Source: Okeania sp. SIO1I7
Lineage (GTDB): Bacteria > Cyanobacteriota > Cyanobacteriia > Cyanobacteriales > Microcoleaceae
Assembly (NCBI GenBank): GCA_010672585.1
Contig: JAAHGF010000025.1
Coordinates: forward strand, 45,151 to 109,150
Reading direction: 5' to 3'
Length of the DNA stretch: 64,000 nucleotides
Of the stretch, positions 1-8,763 are shown piece by piece. The translations under genes were made by a program, and so were the position numbers. Numbering within the stretch: the stretch's first letter is position 1; each line of letters begins with the position of its first letter. Under the pieces are notes generated by a model that searched no databases, was not told the origin of the DNA, and saw only the letters and a list, made by a program, of their open reading frames with translations.

Positions 1-420
1 TTCCTCTCTCCTAGATAACTAAAGCTTTCTTCTTTCTTCTTCCTTCTGAAAGGAAAGTTGCCGAAATATCAAAAGCTTAAAATTTAGGCAATTTAAGATT
101 TTCCTCTCTCCTAGATAACTAAAGCTTCCTTCTTTCTTCTTCCTTCTTTCTTCTTCCTTCTTCCTTCTTGCTTCTTTCTAAGGAAAGGTGCTGAAATATC
201 AAAAGCTTAAAATTTAGGCAATGTCAGATTTTCTTCTCTCCTAGATAACTAAAGCCTTCTTGTTCCTTGTTCCTTCTGAAAGGAAAGGTGCTGAAATATC
301 AAAAGCTTAAAATTTAGGCAATGTCAGATTTTCTTCTCTCCTAGATAACTAAAGCCTTCTTCTTCCTTCTTTCTTCTTTCTTGTTCCTTCTTCCTTCTTC
401 CTTCTTCCTTCTTCCTTCTG
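1..420. repeat. Tandem array of about 100-bp units with heptamer core
   Basis: Three full units (1-100, 101-230, 231-330) and a fourth partial one each open with the motif CCTAGATAACTAAAG, run through a variable block of TTCTTCC-type heptamers, and close with a conserved AAGCTTAAAATTTAGGCAAT stretch. Unit 2 is longer only because its heptamer block has expanded. The fourth unit runs into the 3' end of menE and supplies that gene's last codons and stop. Confidence 0.9.
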
Positions 421-1851
421 AATTGCTATTTTATTTAACAATTCCCGATTAATTTTACCCTGAGAATTACGAGGTAAATTTTCAACTTTAACCCAAGATT
501 TAGGCTGTTTAAACTTACTCAATTTTCCATCAATAGCAGTCATAAACTTTTCTACAGAAACTTCTAAATCATCAGCAACATAAACAGCAGTCACAATTTC
601 ACCCCAATATTTATCGGGTAAACCTATTACACAAACATCAGTAACTAATCCAGTTGCCAAAATAGCTGCTTCTACTTCTGCCGGAAAAACATTTTCCCCA
701 CCAGTAATAATTTTTTGACTACGACGACCTACTATATTTAAGCAACCTTGATTATCCAAAAATCCTAAATCATCCGTTACAAAAGTTTCAGAAGAATTAA
801 ATAAGTTGGGATAATACCCTAATGCTAAAGAATGAGCTTTGATGTTAATAATTCCCTTTTTATTTTTGCCTAAAATCTCGCCATTTTCACTTTTAATCAT
901 AATTTCTGCATGGGGTAAAATTTGACCGTTGCTATTATTTCCTGTCAAAAAATCTGCGGGTTTAAGAGTAGCAACTTGAGCAGCAGTTTCAGTCATTCCG
1001 TAAGTAGGTGCTAATTTAATTTGATATTTTCTGGCTACATCAAATAATTCTTGCCAAGCAGGTGCGCCACCTAAAAGTACTGTCTGAAAATTAGATAACC
1101 ACTTGGCTGTTTCTGAATTTTGTATCAGCTTTTGTAACTGCGTTGGTACTAGGGAAATAAAGAATTTATTGGGATTAATATTCCATTCTTTTTTGTCGAA
1201 AATTTCTTTATACGATGGCAAAATTACTAAATTTCCTCCAGTAGTAAAGGAGCGCATAAATTGCATTAAACCACTGACGTGATATAAGGGTAAAACACAA
1301 AATGAATTAATTTGTTGTACTTGGAAATATTTTTGGAAACCTTCCACTGATGCTATTAATGTTTCCCATGTGTGAATAGTAAATTTAACTTTTCCAGATG
1401 AGCCACCAGTAGAAACCATAATCAAATTTTCTGGAAAAATTTCCTTGGTATTATTATTAGTATGTATTTGTTTTATAGAGATGCTGTTTTGATGAGATAC
1501 ATCATTTTTGTATATATCTGCTCCTAGAAAATTTTCGTCGGGAGTATCTCCAAAAATTATGTCTGGTTGTGCTAATTCTAATACTTGTTTCCATTCTTGT
1601 TTGCCCCAATTTGGATTACATAGAAAGACTTGAAAACCAGTAGCAACAGCAGCAACAAAACTGGTAATAAAATCTGTTGGTTTCGATTCTGATATAAATA
1701 TCTTTGGTGCAAATTCTGGATTAAATTTTTCCCTCAAGTAATCAAACTTTTTTTGACTAATGGAATAGATATTACTACTTTTATTACCAATCAGTAAATC
1801 ACTATTTGTACTCAGATAGTTAAAAATTTGGTTCATAAATTGTCTTGCCAT
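349..1851 (-). CDS. menE: o-Succinylbenzoate--CoA ligase
   Basis: MenE activates o-succinylbenzoate to its CoA ester in phylloquinone synthesis. The 500-residue product is an ANL-superfamily adenylating enzyme. The P-loop STGGSSGKVK lies at about residues 147-156, the TYGMTETAA core motif at 283-291, the hinge region GRRSQKIITGGENVFP near 380, and the C-terminal GKINRELL with the catalytic lysine near 465. The ATG at 1851 sits in a stretch that resembles the end of menC, so the two genes probably once overlapped. The last 22 or so residues are a Lys/Glu/Arg/Gly tail encoded by the flanking heptamer array and are not part of the family fold. Assignment is firm because menC lies just upstream. 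Confidence 0.93.
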   Translation of the reverse strand: MARQFMNQIFNYLSTNSDLLIGNKSSNIYSISQKKFDYLREKFNPEFAPKIFISESKPTDFITSFVAAVATGFQVFLCNPNWGKQEWKQVLELAQPDIIFGDTPDENFLGADIYKNDVSHQNSISIKQIHTNNNTKEIFPENLIMVSTGGSSGKVKFTIHTWETLIASVEGFQKYFQVQQINSFCVLPLYHVSGLMQFMRSFTTGGNLVILPSYKEIFDKKEWNINPNKFFISLVPTQLQKLIQNSETAKWLSNFQTVLLGGAPAWQELFDVARKYQIKLAPTYGMTETAAQVATLKPADFLTGNNSNGQILPHAEIMIKSENGEILGKNKKGIINIKAHSLALGYYPNLFNSSETFVTDDLGFLDNQGCLNIVGRRSQKIITGGENVFPAEVEAAILATGLVTDVCVIGLPDKYWGEIVTAVYVADDLEVSVEKFMTAIDGKLSKFKQPKSWVKVENLPRNSQGKINRELLNKIAIQKEEGRRKKEEGTRKKKEGRRRL

Positions 1852-2045
1852 ATTTATTCTTGTTCATTAAATTACAGCGCTTTTCAAATTGATGAACTAC
1901 ATCTTCACAAGCAAAACTTTGTAGGGACGTTCCATGGAACGTCCCTACTGTGGTCTACCGTGCAGGAAAACCGCTGTAATGGATAATTCTAAAGCCAAAG
2001 GTGCGATTTTTGAGTAGATTATGTTGTGAGTCGTAGTAACGAATT
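1845..2045 (-). pseudogene. Duplicated 3' end of menC, interrupted by a MITE
   Basis: The flanks of the MITE at 1873-1978 rejoin into a sequence matching the last 100 or so bases of menC (2097-2215). The decoded stretch LLKNRTFGF matches LLKNRAFGF of the intact gene. It is a degenerate copy lying between menC and menE, and the menE start codon falls inside it. A leftover MITE end (GGAAATGTTTAC) sits between the two copies at 2085-2099. Confidence 0.75.
1873..1978. mobile_element. IS630/Tc1-type MITE with 28-bp palindrome
   Basis: The ends TACAGCGCTTTT and AAAACCGCTGTA form 12-bp inverted repeats with one mismatch, bounded by TA as expected for IS630/Tc1-mariner insertion. The centre (1921-1948) is a perfect 28-bp palindrome built on GTAGGGACGTTCCA. 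A second, more diverged copy is at 63270-63375. It has no coding capacity, so movement would depend on a transposase elsewhere. Confidence 0.75.
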
Positions 2046-2096
2046 TTTACTTCATTAATTAAAAAGCTGAATGCGAGCGCATTCGGCAGGAAATGT

Positions 2097-3050
2097 TTAC
2101 TGCCATATTTCTTCTTGTTCATCAAACCAATGGGTAATTCCAAAACCAAAGGCGCGATTTTTGAGTAGATTTAGTTGTAATTCTGTCGCCAGTCGTAGTG
2201 CTGATTTTCTACCAACTTTTGTTTCAAATACTGAAGAAAAAACTACATCAATAGTATGATTTTTACAAAAATTACGGAGTTGCGAAGGTGAACCAAAAAT
2301 AGCAGGTTTAATCGAAAATATTCCTCGCCAACCCTGTTGATAATATTGTTGCATTTTACTGAAGTTGGCAACAGATTCATCTAAAGCAATAGGAGTCGAG
2401 TGTTGATGACTTAATTTCAACATTTCCTCAAATTTATCAACAGGTAAAGGCTGTTCTATAAATTCAATTAAATTGAAATTTTCAGATATTTCTAACCATT
2501 GTTTTGCCTCCTTAAAAGTTAATCCACCATTAGCATCTAATCTGAGATTTGCTTCTTTAGGAAGTGCTTTAACTAACTGCTGAAAATTTTGTATTTCCGT
2601 TTGATTTTTACTAACTCCTATCTTCCATTTAAAAGTACGATATCCTTCTTGCCATAGTTGCTGCCAAACTTCTAGAGCTGCTTCTCCTTCTGGTAATAAA
2701 GCACTGTAACAATTAGAGCTTTTTAATTCTTCTTTCTTGTCTATTTCTCTTTCCCTCAAATTTTCCCAAGCTGACTCAAAACCAAACTTACAAGCAGGTA
2801 AATTTTCAGGAATAGATAAAATTTTTTCTACTGTAATTTCTGTTGGTAAGTGGTGACAAAAATCTAAAGCTTCCGACAAAGTTTCAGAGCCAAACCAACT
2901 CAAAGGGGCAATTTCACCTAAACCTATTTTCCCAGTTTCGTTGGTTAGTTTTAAAATTATTCCTTCTCTAACATCCCAGATACCATGACTGGTTTTGAGG
3001 GGTTGTTTGAAGTTTCTTTTATAGAGGAAAAAATTTAGTTGGTAGTGCAT
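2097..3050 (-). CDS. menC: o-Succinylbenzoate synthase
   Basis: MenC dehydrates SHCHC to o-succinylbenzoate. The 317-residue protein is an enolase-superfamily member with the expected pattern: general-base Lys in FKWKIG (about K143), metal ligands in LRLDANGG (D172), EFIEQP (E199) and ALDESV (D224), and the second catalytic Lys in FSIKPA (K248). It lies upstream of menE on the same strand, but a duplicated menC tail and a MITE now separate them. The leader, including the start-codon region, is itself tandemly duplicated upstream. Identification is firm. Confidence 0.94.
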   Translation of the reverse strand: MHYQLNFFLYKRNFKQPLKTSHGIWDVREGIILKLTNETGKIGLGEIAPLSWFGSETLSEALDFCHHLPTEITVEKILSIPENLPACKFGFESAWENLREREIDKKEELKSSNCYSALLPEGEAALEVWQQLWQEGYRTFKWKIGVSKNQTEIQNFQQLVKALPKEANLRLDANGGLTFKEAKQWLEISENFNLIEFIEQPLPVDKFEEMLKLSHQHSTPIALDESVANFSKMQQYYQQGWRGIFSIKPAIFGSPSQLRNFCKNHTIDVVFSSVFETKVGRKSALRLATELQLNLLKNRAFGFGITHWFDEQEEIWQ

Positions 3051-3286
3051 GATTTTTGGGAAAGTTTTCTTTGAAAAAGAGAACCTCTTTGTCTCTTTTT
3101 TACAAGGTAAGGAGAGATTTTATAGCAGTATTAATTAAATTAGGCTAAATCTATAAAAATTGATAGTGCATAATTTTTGGGGAAGGTTTTTTTTAAAAAT
3201 TTTAACCTCTTTGCCTTTTTCTTGCAAGGTAAGGATAAAAATTATAGTAGTGTTTATTAAATTAGACCACATCTATAAAAGTTGTA
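3042..3286. repeat. Tandem duplication of the menC leader
   Basis: Two diverged units of about 122 bp lie head to tail (3042-3163 and 3164-3286). Each begins with TAGTGCAT/ATTTTTGG and continues through CAAGGTAAGGA and ATTAAATTAGxC. In the first unit the CAT is the menC start codon; in the second it is degenerate. The rest of the gap to 3389 shows no gene. Confidence 0.75.
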
Positions 3287-3389
3287 TTTTTACTGTCTGA
3301 CCTATTTACCTGAAAACCACAATCACCTTTCTTTTCAATTTCAGCTAATTTTAAATCTTATTACAGAAGGAACAAGGAAGAAGAAAGAA

Positions 3390-3555
3390 TTCATTAATTG
3401 ATAATTGATAATTGATAATTACCTCTGGTTAAAACCGTTACGGAATTGAAGATCAGGAAATATTATTTCTTTTCTTGGTCGATGGTCGGACAGCGAGGAG
3501 ACCTCAAGGCGCGAATTATTTAATTATTAATAATTAATAATTAATAATTCGGTAA
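3390..3555. repeat. Family A dispersed repeat (TTACCGAA type)
   Basis: One of at least eleven copies in this window. One end is TTCATTAAT followed by iterated GATAAT; the other ends ATTATTCGGTAA. The core carries the words TTGGTCGAT and GAGGAGACCT found in other copies. This copy lacks the usual AAAAGGGGAGG hairpin arm. The sequence from 3556 to 4077 shows no gene. Confidence 0.75.
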
Positions 3556-4077
3556 GAAGGAAAAGTATTACGTTGTCTTAGTTTTAAAATTTTGAACTGT
3601 CAAACACCTTTCCTTCGACTGCTATACTTTGGAAAACTACTCGGCAATCAACTTATTATTTTCAAAAAAATTATTACCTAGTTTTTGGCGAAAAAACGCA
3701 CTAATAATTTTCCGCATTCATTACTGAAGAAATGTATGATGATATTTCAAAAATTAGTAGGTAGAAATAACTTTCCTAACTAAGGAGGATAAATAGGTTT
3801 GATATGCACTTAAATTTTGACTCAAAACTTTTACATCCTTAGGAGTTTAATACTTAAAATCAGTAGTGCCAAATTTTCATGTATATGAAACCGATAGTAG
3901 TACTTATTATAGAGAAAGTAGATTTGCAAAGGTAGGCTAAAAATCTTGCTCAATTACGATACTGTCAACCTACTGATATTAATTGTGATAGAAAAGTAAG
4001 TCTTCAGAAATACTAAAAAATTGTCAAAGTATATATCGATTGTGTTTCTAATTCACGATAAATTTAGGAATACCATA

Positions 4078-4224
4078 TTACCGAATAATTAATAATTAAA
4101 TAATTAAATAATTAAACAATTAAGCTTTATTAGGCTCCCCTTTCAAGGGAAAAAAAATTATTTTTTTTCGGCGTTGGTCAATCCTCTCTCTAAAAGGGAG
4201 AAGTAATTATCCATTATCCATTAA
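4078..4224. repeat. Family A dispersed repeat
   Basis: Begins TTACCGAATAATTAA, has the paired CTCCCCTTTCAAGG / TCTAAAAGGGAG arms and ends in CATTATCCATTAAT. Its far end abuts the start codon of the small broken ORF at 4224. Confidence 0.7.
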
Positions 4225-4394
4225 TGAACAAAGCTAATGCTATTTTTAGTTACCTTGAGGCTGATAATTATGAAACTATTTCTGAATATAAATATATACA
4301 ATTTTTCCTAGCTATTGCTTGAGATGAAGCAACTGCTAAATCTGCATTTATAAAATTAGATGAGTGTGGAAAAGGTTACTTTTTACGAGAATAA
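4224..4394 (+). pseudogene. Small ORF with one in-frame TGA
   Basis: ATG at 4224 opens a 56-codon frame ending with TAA at 4392-4394. It is interrupted by TGA at codon 33, after the residues QFFLAIA. The second half reads DEATAKSAFIKLDECGKGY. I do not recognise the family. The single stop suggests a decayed gene, but a chance ORF next to a repeat is also possible. Confidence 0.35.
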
Positions 4395-4639
4395 TATCTT
4401 CGGTAGTCTTGCATAGTCATAGTAATGTTTAAGAAAAAAATTTGAGATTTACCCAAATATTTATTCTCCTAGATATCCAACAATATTTTGATAGTAAGTG
4501 GTGAAAAAATTATCAAAATAATATGGGTCTAAAACCCCGCCTTTTAAGGCGCAATATTTTTGGAGCGGGGCTTAAATCCCCTAGTTCCCCTCCTGGGAGG
4601 GGGAGGGGCGAGGGGTGGGTTAACTTCTGACTCTCTTGG

Positions 4640-4736
4640 TGCGCGTTCCCTCTCTTGGTCGGCATTCCCTTGCGACTGGCGTCGTCGCGGGGTCCGACCG
4701 CTTGCGACTGGCGTCGTCGCGGGGTCGCACCGCTTC
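4640..4736. repeat. GC-rich 35-bp repeat, tandem pair
   Basis: Two tandem copies of a unit built on GCGACTGGCGTCGTCGCGGG, each followed by GTCSSACCGCTT, are embedded in an AT-rich background. The same tandem pair occurs at 52440-52530, again next to a heptamer array. The flanks here are TTCTGAC heptamers (4735-4757) and, upstream at 4580-4620, a CCCCTCCTGGGAGGGGGAGGGG palindromic block seen at several other places. The other bases between 4395 and 4856 carry no gene. Confidence 0.75.
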
Positions 4737-4856
4737 TGACTTCTGACTTCTGACTTCGTTAACGCTCCCCCTAATTTTTGCCATTACTATGCACCACCAC
4801 CATATCTTCGACAACTGACTTTATAGTTTCTATGAAGTTTAGACCTACTTGAGCTA

Positions 4857-5684
4857 CTACTTCTTACTTCCTTCTACTAAAAAAATTATCAGACTTTCAA
4901 TCCATTTTTGAGGATTTTCCCAGTGAATATTATGACCAGATTCAGGAATTATTTTCAGATGAACAACCTGACATAATTCTACTATTTTTAAGTTAATAGC
5001 TTGAAATTTATCATCAAATTCTCCCACCATTAATAAAGTAGGAATCTGATGATTTGATAATTTATCCCAGAGAGAAGGTTGATTGCCTGTTCCCAAATTT
5101 CGGAGAGATTTTGCTAATTCTAATGGTTTATTTTCTAACCGTCTTTCTATGACTTTCTCAAAACTATTATTTTGCCTCAAAGATTTAAATAATGCTTGAC
5201 TATACCAATTAGATAAAAATTCTTGAAAATTACTATTTTCTAACTTATCAGCTAACCTTAAATCTGATTGACAACGGAGCGATCGCTCAACTTCAGTCTT
5301 TAATCCTGGGGAAGCTGATTCTAATATTAACTTATTAAATCTAGTGGGAAAATTAATTGCCATATATAAAGCTAATCTGCCACCCATTGAATAACCAAAT
5401 AAATAACATTTATCAATTTTCAACTCATCCAATAAATTAATCAATGCTATGGCAGTATTTTCCATATCGTAATACTCATCACTGCCAGTAACTATAGTTT
5501 TTCCATGTCCAGGTAAATCAACAGTTAGACAACAAAAATATTCACATAATTGGGGAATGAAATCGACAAAATCATTACTACTTCCCATAAATCCATGTAG
5601 CAATAGAATAACAGGCTTATTCCTGTTACCTGTTAAATAATAGTTGAGTTGATAATAACGAGATATTTCTGTCAATTTTGTCAA
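4857..5684 (-). CDS. menH: MenH-like SHCHC synthase, alpha/beta hydrolase
   Basis: A 275-residue alpha/beta-hydrolase. It shows the oxyanion motif LLHGFMGSS near residue 30, the nucleophile elbow GYSMGGRLA (Ser near 98) and the terminal ESGHNIHWENP with the catalytic His. MenH eliminates pyruvate from SEPHCHC to give SHCHC, the step between MenD and MenC. Sequence alone cannot exclude a generic hydrolase, but the motif spacing matches MenH and the neighbours menC/menE and menA support the role. Confidence 0.85.
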   Translation of the reverse strand: MTKLTEISRYYQLNYYLTGNRNKPVILLLHGFMGSSNDFVDFIPQLCEYFCCLTVDLPGHGKTIVTGSDEYYDMENTAIALINLLDELKIDKCYLFGYSMGGRLALYMAINFPTRFNKLILESASPGLKTEVERSLRCQSDLRLADKLENSNFQEFLSNWYSQALFKSLRQNNSFEKVIERRLENKPLELAKSLRNLGTGNQPSLWDKLSNHQIPTLLMVGEFDDKFQAINLKIVELCQVVHLKIIPESGHNIHWENPQKWIESLIIFLVEGSKK

Positions 5685-5864
5685 AAAAAAACCCTAGATA
5701 GGGTAAGAATAAACAGTAGGTTATTAACAGATATTTAATTTTTTACTACCTTTGTTATTTTTCTCTAGACTCATTTACTTTTGGATGATTTAAAATCAAT
5801 GAAAACTGATAAAGCTAGAGAAAAAATTTTGAAGTATTCTGAGATATGCAATTATTTGAGAGCT

Positions 5865-6041
5865 TTACTCTGCATCATCTCCTGCAAAAGTTAAGTAAAC
5901 TCCGTCACCACGCTCCTGAATACCCCATACAGATGAAGCTATCCCATTATTTGAGCTTTGAGCTGTTACTTCTTGACCTGTGATTTGTCGCTGGACTGGT
6001 GCAGATAGTTGAGGTAGAAGATTTTTCTTTTCTTTTTTCAT
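5865..6041 (-). CDS. Cyanobactin (anacyclamide/piricyclamide-type) precursor peptide
   Basis: This 58-residue gene has a good ribosome site (GGAG nine bases before ATG). The leader KKNLLPQLSAPVQR (residues 5-18) matches the conserved cyanobactin leader start (KKNxxPxxxxPVxR). The peptide ends FAGDDAE (52-58), the C-terminal recognition tail I recall from anacyclamide-type precursors; both comparisons are from memory. The core should lie just before F52, for example VWGIQERGDGVYLT (38-51) or a longer segment from N31. It has no Cys, so a plain macrocycle is more likely than a thiazole compound. T51 stands where Pro or a heterocycle usually precedes the cleavage site, which is unusual. No PatA/PatG protease, prenyltransferase or heterocyclase lies in the window, so maturation would have to act in trans. 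The product might also be unprocessed. Confidence 0.82.
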   Translation of the reverse strand: MKKEKKNLLPQLSAPVQRQITGQEVTAQSSNNGIASSVWGIQERGDGVYLTFAGDDAE

Positions 6042-6298
6042 TATGCTTTCTCCATGTTAAAGAGTTTTACAATTTTAGATTATCGCTGCACTACTTAAAT
6101 TGTCAACTGTTTCTTAATATTTTTTTTGATATATCTTTAATTTTAGTAACTTTAAACTTTTATTTTAGATAGTTTTTAAAGTTACCGAAAAAAATGGGTT
6201 TAAAGCCCTGTCCTGAAAGGACAGCTTTTTTGCCAAGTTAGTTGTCATTTTCTGGCTTTTAATGCTACAACATTATCGTAGGTAAAAACAATAAAACC

Positions 6299-7768
6299 AT
6301 GCTGGTTTATGAGATGAAATTAGAAGGAGAAAAAGTCCAATACGAAAAGCTGGATGAGGCTATTCGTACAGAGCGTTTTGTCCGCAATAGCATCATCAAA
6401 GCATCGATTGACGGGCAGGTTAAGAGTCTTCATTAATGGATAATTGATAATGGATAATTGATAATTACCTCTGGTTAAAACCGTTACGGAATTGAATATA
6501 AGGAAATATTATTTCTTTTCTCTTGGTCGATTGGATATGGCGAGGAGACCTCACCATCCCACCCTACGGGAAGCTGCGCTAACGACCGCTTTTTCCCCTT
6601 AAAAGGGGAGGCTTTAAACCAGAATTATTTAATTATTAATTAGTTAATTATTCGGTAATGATGCCTACAAATACTGTAAAATCTTAGCAGATAACCTCAA
6701 TTTTCCCTGGGCAAAAAAACTGAATTCAATGGCCATACAAGCTCAGGCCGAGAGAGGCTGGGCAGCTATTGAAAGATTCTATAAGAATTGCCAAGATAAA
6801 ATCCCAGGAAAGAAAGGCTATCCTAAGTTTAAAAAATACCAGGTCAGAGCCTCGGTTGAATATAAAACCTCTGGTTGGAAACTTTCAGAAGATAGACGTT
6901 ATTTGACTTTAACGGATAAATTTGAAGCTGGTACTTTTAAACTATGGGGAAGTCGCAACCTTCATTATTATCAACTCAAACAAATTAAACGAGTCAGAAT
7001 AATTAGAAGGCATGATGGTTATTATGCTCAGTTTTTGATTGACCACACCAGGGAGAAAAAAAAGAATTAACAGGAAAACAAACGGGATTAGATGTAGGTT
7101 TAAATCATTTCTACACCGATTCTGAAGGTAATCAAGTCGATAATCCTCGGTTTTTCAGATAAAGATGAGCGCCAAATCAAAAAGCTACAGAAGCGTTTAT
7201 CTGGTACTAAAAAAGGTAGCAAAAACAGGATAAAAGCAAGGAATCGGTTGGGTAGAGCGCATCTCAAGGTATCACGCAGACGTAACGATGGGGCTTGCAA
7301 AGAAGCTATTCGCGTCATCCAGTCTAACGACTTGGTAGCGATAGAAAACCTAAAAGTGCGTAACATGGTTAAAAATCATCATCTGGCCAAATCAATTAAT
7401 GATGCAGCTTGGTATAAATTCAGGGAATGGTTAGAGTATTTTGGTAGCATTTATGGAGTTCCAGTTATCGCAGTTGAGCCATTCAATACATCTCAAAACT
7501 GCTCAAACTGTGGCAAAAAAGTAAGCAAAACTTTAAGCACTAGAACCCATAAATGTCCCTACTGTGGTTATGAAGCAGATAGGGACGAGAATGCCGCAAT
7601 TAATATTCTCCAATCTGCTCTCAAGCAACTATCAACTACCCCGGGGCGCGGGGAAAGTAACATCTCTGGAGAGACTGGCCTCTGTCTGGATGGGGAAACC
7701 CAAACAGATAAGCCGACTCGACGAAAGAGAAAGTCGAGCATAGTGATATTTAGAATCCTCTTGCCTTT
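6299..7768 (+). pseudogene. tnpB: TnpB (OrfB) RNA-guided nuclease remnant
   Basis: The reading frame begins ATG CTG GTT TAT near 6299 and its N-terminal helix region is cut by a family A repeat (6429-6658). It resumes at DAYKYC near 6660, runs in frame from 6729 to 7070, then shifts near 7058-7070 and again near 7160. Recognisable parts are GLDVGLNHF (RuvC-I Asp), AIENLKV (RuvC-II Glu), the CSNCGK/CPYCGY zinc ribbon and DRDENAAINI (RuvC-III Asp). All three acidic residues survive, but the insertion and two frameshifts should abolish function. Confidence 0.88.
6429..6658. repeat. Family A dispersed repeat inside tnpB
   Basis: Runs from TTCATTAATGGATAAT to ATTATTCGGTAA and has the full-length core: TTAAAACCGTTACGG, TTGGTCGATTGGATATGG, the CCCTACGGGAAGC block and the CCCCTTAAAAGGGG hairpin. 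The tnpB reading frame lies on both sides, so this is an insertion into a gene. Confidence 0.85.
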
Positions 7769-7783
7769 AGGCAGAGGAGAACG

Positions 7784-8203
7784 TCAATCAGACTTAACAA
7801 ACTTCAGTGCAGCAGAATTCAAACAATAACGCAATCCAGTTGGTGGAGGACCGTCAGGGAAAACATGACCGAGATGAGCATCACAATTACTACAGAGAAT
7901 TTCTGTTCTTCGCATAAATAAGCTCCAGTCAGCTTCTTCTTTGATATTATCCTGATTAATCGGTGCCCAATAACTCGGCCAACCTGTGCCAGAATCATAT
8001 TTCTCTTCCGAACTAAATAAGTCAGCACCACAACAAACACATTTGTATATTCCTTTTTCTTTATTGTTGTGATATTCCCCTGTAAATGGTCTTTCAGTTC
8101 CCTTCTTTCTAGTTACATTGAACTGTTCTGGTGTGAGTTGTTCTTTCCACTCTTTTTCACTTTTTTGAACTTTACTAACCATACTTTTAATATTCCTATT
8201 CAC
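7784..8203 (-). CDS. msrB: Peptide-methionine (R)-S-oxide reductase
   Basis: MsrB reduces methionine-R-sulfoxide in proteins. The 139-residue product has the two zinc CxxC pairs (C55/C58 and C104/C107), the substrate pocket motif SGTGWPSYW (71-79), [18 protein letters not shown] with the catalytic Cys at 127, and the terminal LNSAALKF. The start could also be the second Met (residue 8), giving a more usual 132-residue protein; the upstream context does not decide it. Its 3' end overlaps the right end of the dead IS605 element, so that element inserted just downstream of it. Confidence 0.93.
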   Translation of the reverse strand: MNRNIKSMVSKVQKSEKEWKEQLTPEQFNVTRKKGTERPFTGEYHNNKEKGIYKCVCCGADLFSSEEKYDSGTGWPSYWAPINQDNIKEEADWSLFMRRTEILCSNCDAHLGHVFPDGPPPTGLRYCLNSAALKFVKSD

Positions 8204-8398
8204 AGATTATTTTTGAGCAGAACACCTAACTTTTAAGTGCTATAGATTGTCATGCTTAACTAATTGTAACATATTGTTAAGCAATATGAGGATTGTCTTT
8301 TTCCTTGGGCATAAAATTATATAGAAAATATTGAGTTGCTCATAACACAAGAGTGATGATAAATCCTATACAGGGAAATATTTTTCCCATTTTCCCTG

Positions 8399-8738
8399 TT
8401 ACCGAAAAATTGTGGTTTAAAGCCTCCCCCTTTTAAGAGAATAATCAAGAAAAATTTTCCTTTGAGTCAATCCTATCGTAAGGATTCAGGTATCTCAAAC
8501 CCAGTTATAGAGAGAACTCTGAAAATGACTAACTCAGCAATTTAATAGTCTCATTCTCAATAATGACGAAAATAAAGGTTTGTAGCCATTTCTAATTGAG
8601 AATATAATTTTGGAGATAATTGCCGGAAATGCTTATCCATCAAAATTTATAGGCTTTTCCATAAGACCTGAATCCTTACATCCTATCCATTTTAAAGGAG
8701 AGGTAATTGTTAATTATTAATTATTAATTATTAATTGT
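8399..8738. repeat. Family A repeat carrying a nested element
   Basis: Starts TTACCGAAAAATTG and ends ATTATTAATTG, as other copies do, but is about 200 bp longer because a MITE (8478-8679) has inserted into it. Confidence 0.8.
8478..8679. mobile_element. 202-bp MITE with 14-bp perfect TIRs
   Basis: The ends GTAAGGATTCAGGT and ACCTGAATCCTTAC are perfect inverted repeats. The element is flanked by the 8-bp target duplication ATCCTATC (8470-8477 and 8680-8687). The GTAAG terminus with an 8-bp duplication resembles the GTAAGCATT family nearby and suggests an IS66-like transposase; that assignment is inference. Confidence 0.9.
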
Positions 8739-8763
8739 TCCTCATATCCCATGTTTAAATCAT

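Larger units (their letters stand above)
6190..7800 (+). mobile_element. Degenerate IS200/IS605 element (tnpB only)
   Basis: The element spans a left-end hairpin (CTGTCCTGAAAGGACAG near 6213-6229), a broken tnpB and a right-end hairpin (CCTCTTGCCTTTAGGCAGAGG near 7757-7778) of the kind IS605-type elements use in place of terminal inverted repeats. No tnpA is present. A family A repeat is inserted in it. Confidence 0.7.

Noticed and set aside
1-330. Regular 100-130 bp repeats considered as a CRISPR array
   Set aside because: Both the repeat and the inter-repeat parts are conserved; there are no unique spacers.
2071-2259. Open frame of 62 codons on the plus strand
   Set aside because: It is antisense to the menC 3' end and a repeat fragment, with no protein-like features.
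4620-4814. 64-codon minus-strand ORF rich in Arg, Asp and Ala
   Set aside because: It is translated from the GC-rich tandem repeat and heptamers; the same residues appear at 52362-52550 for the same reason.
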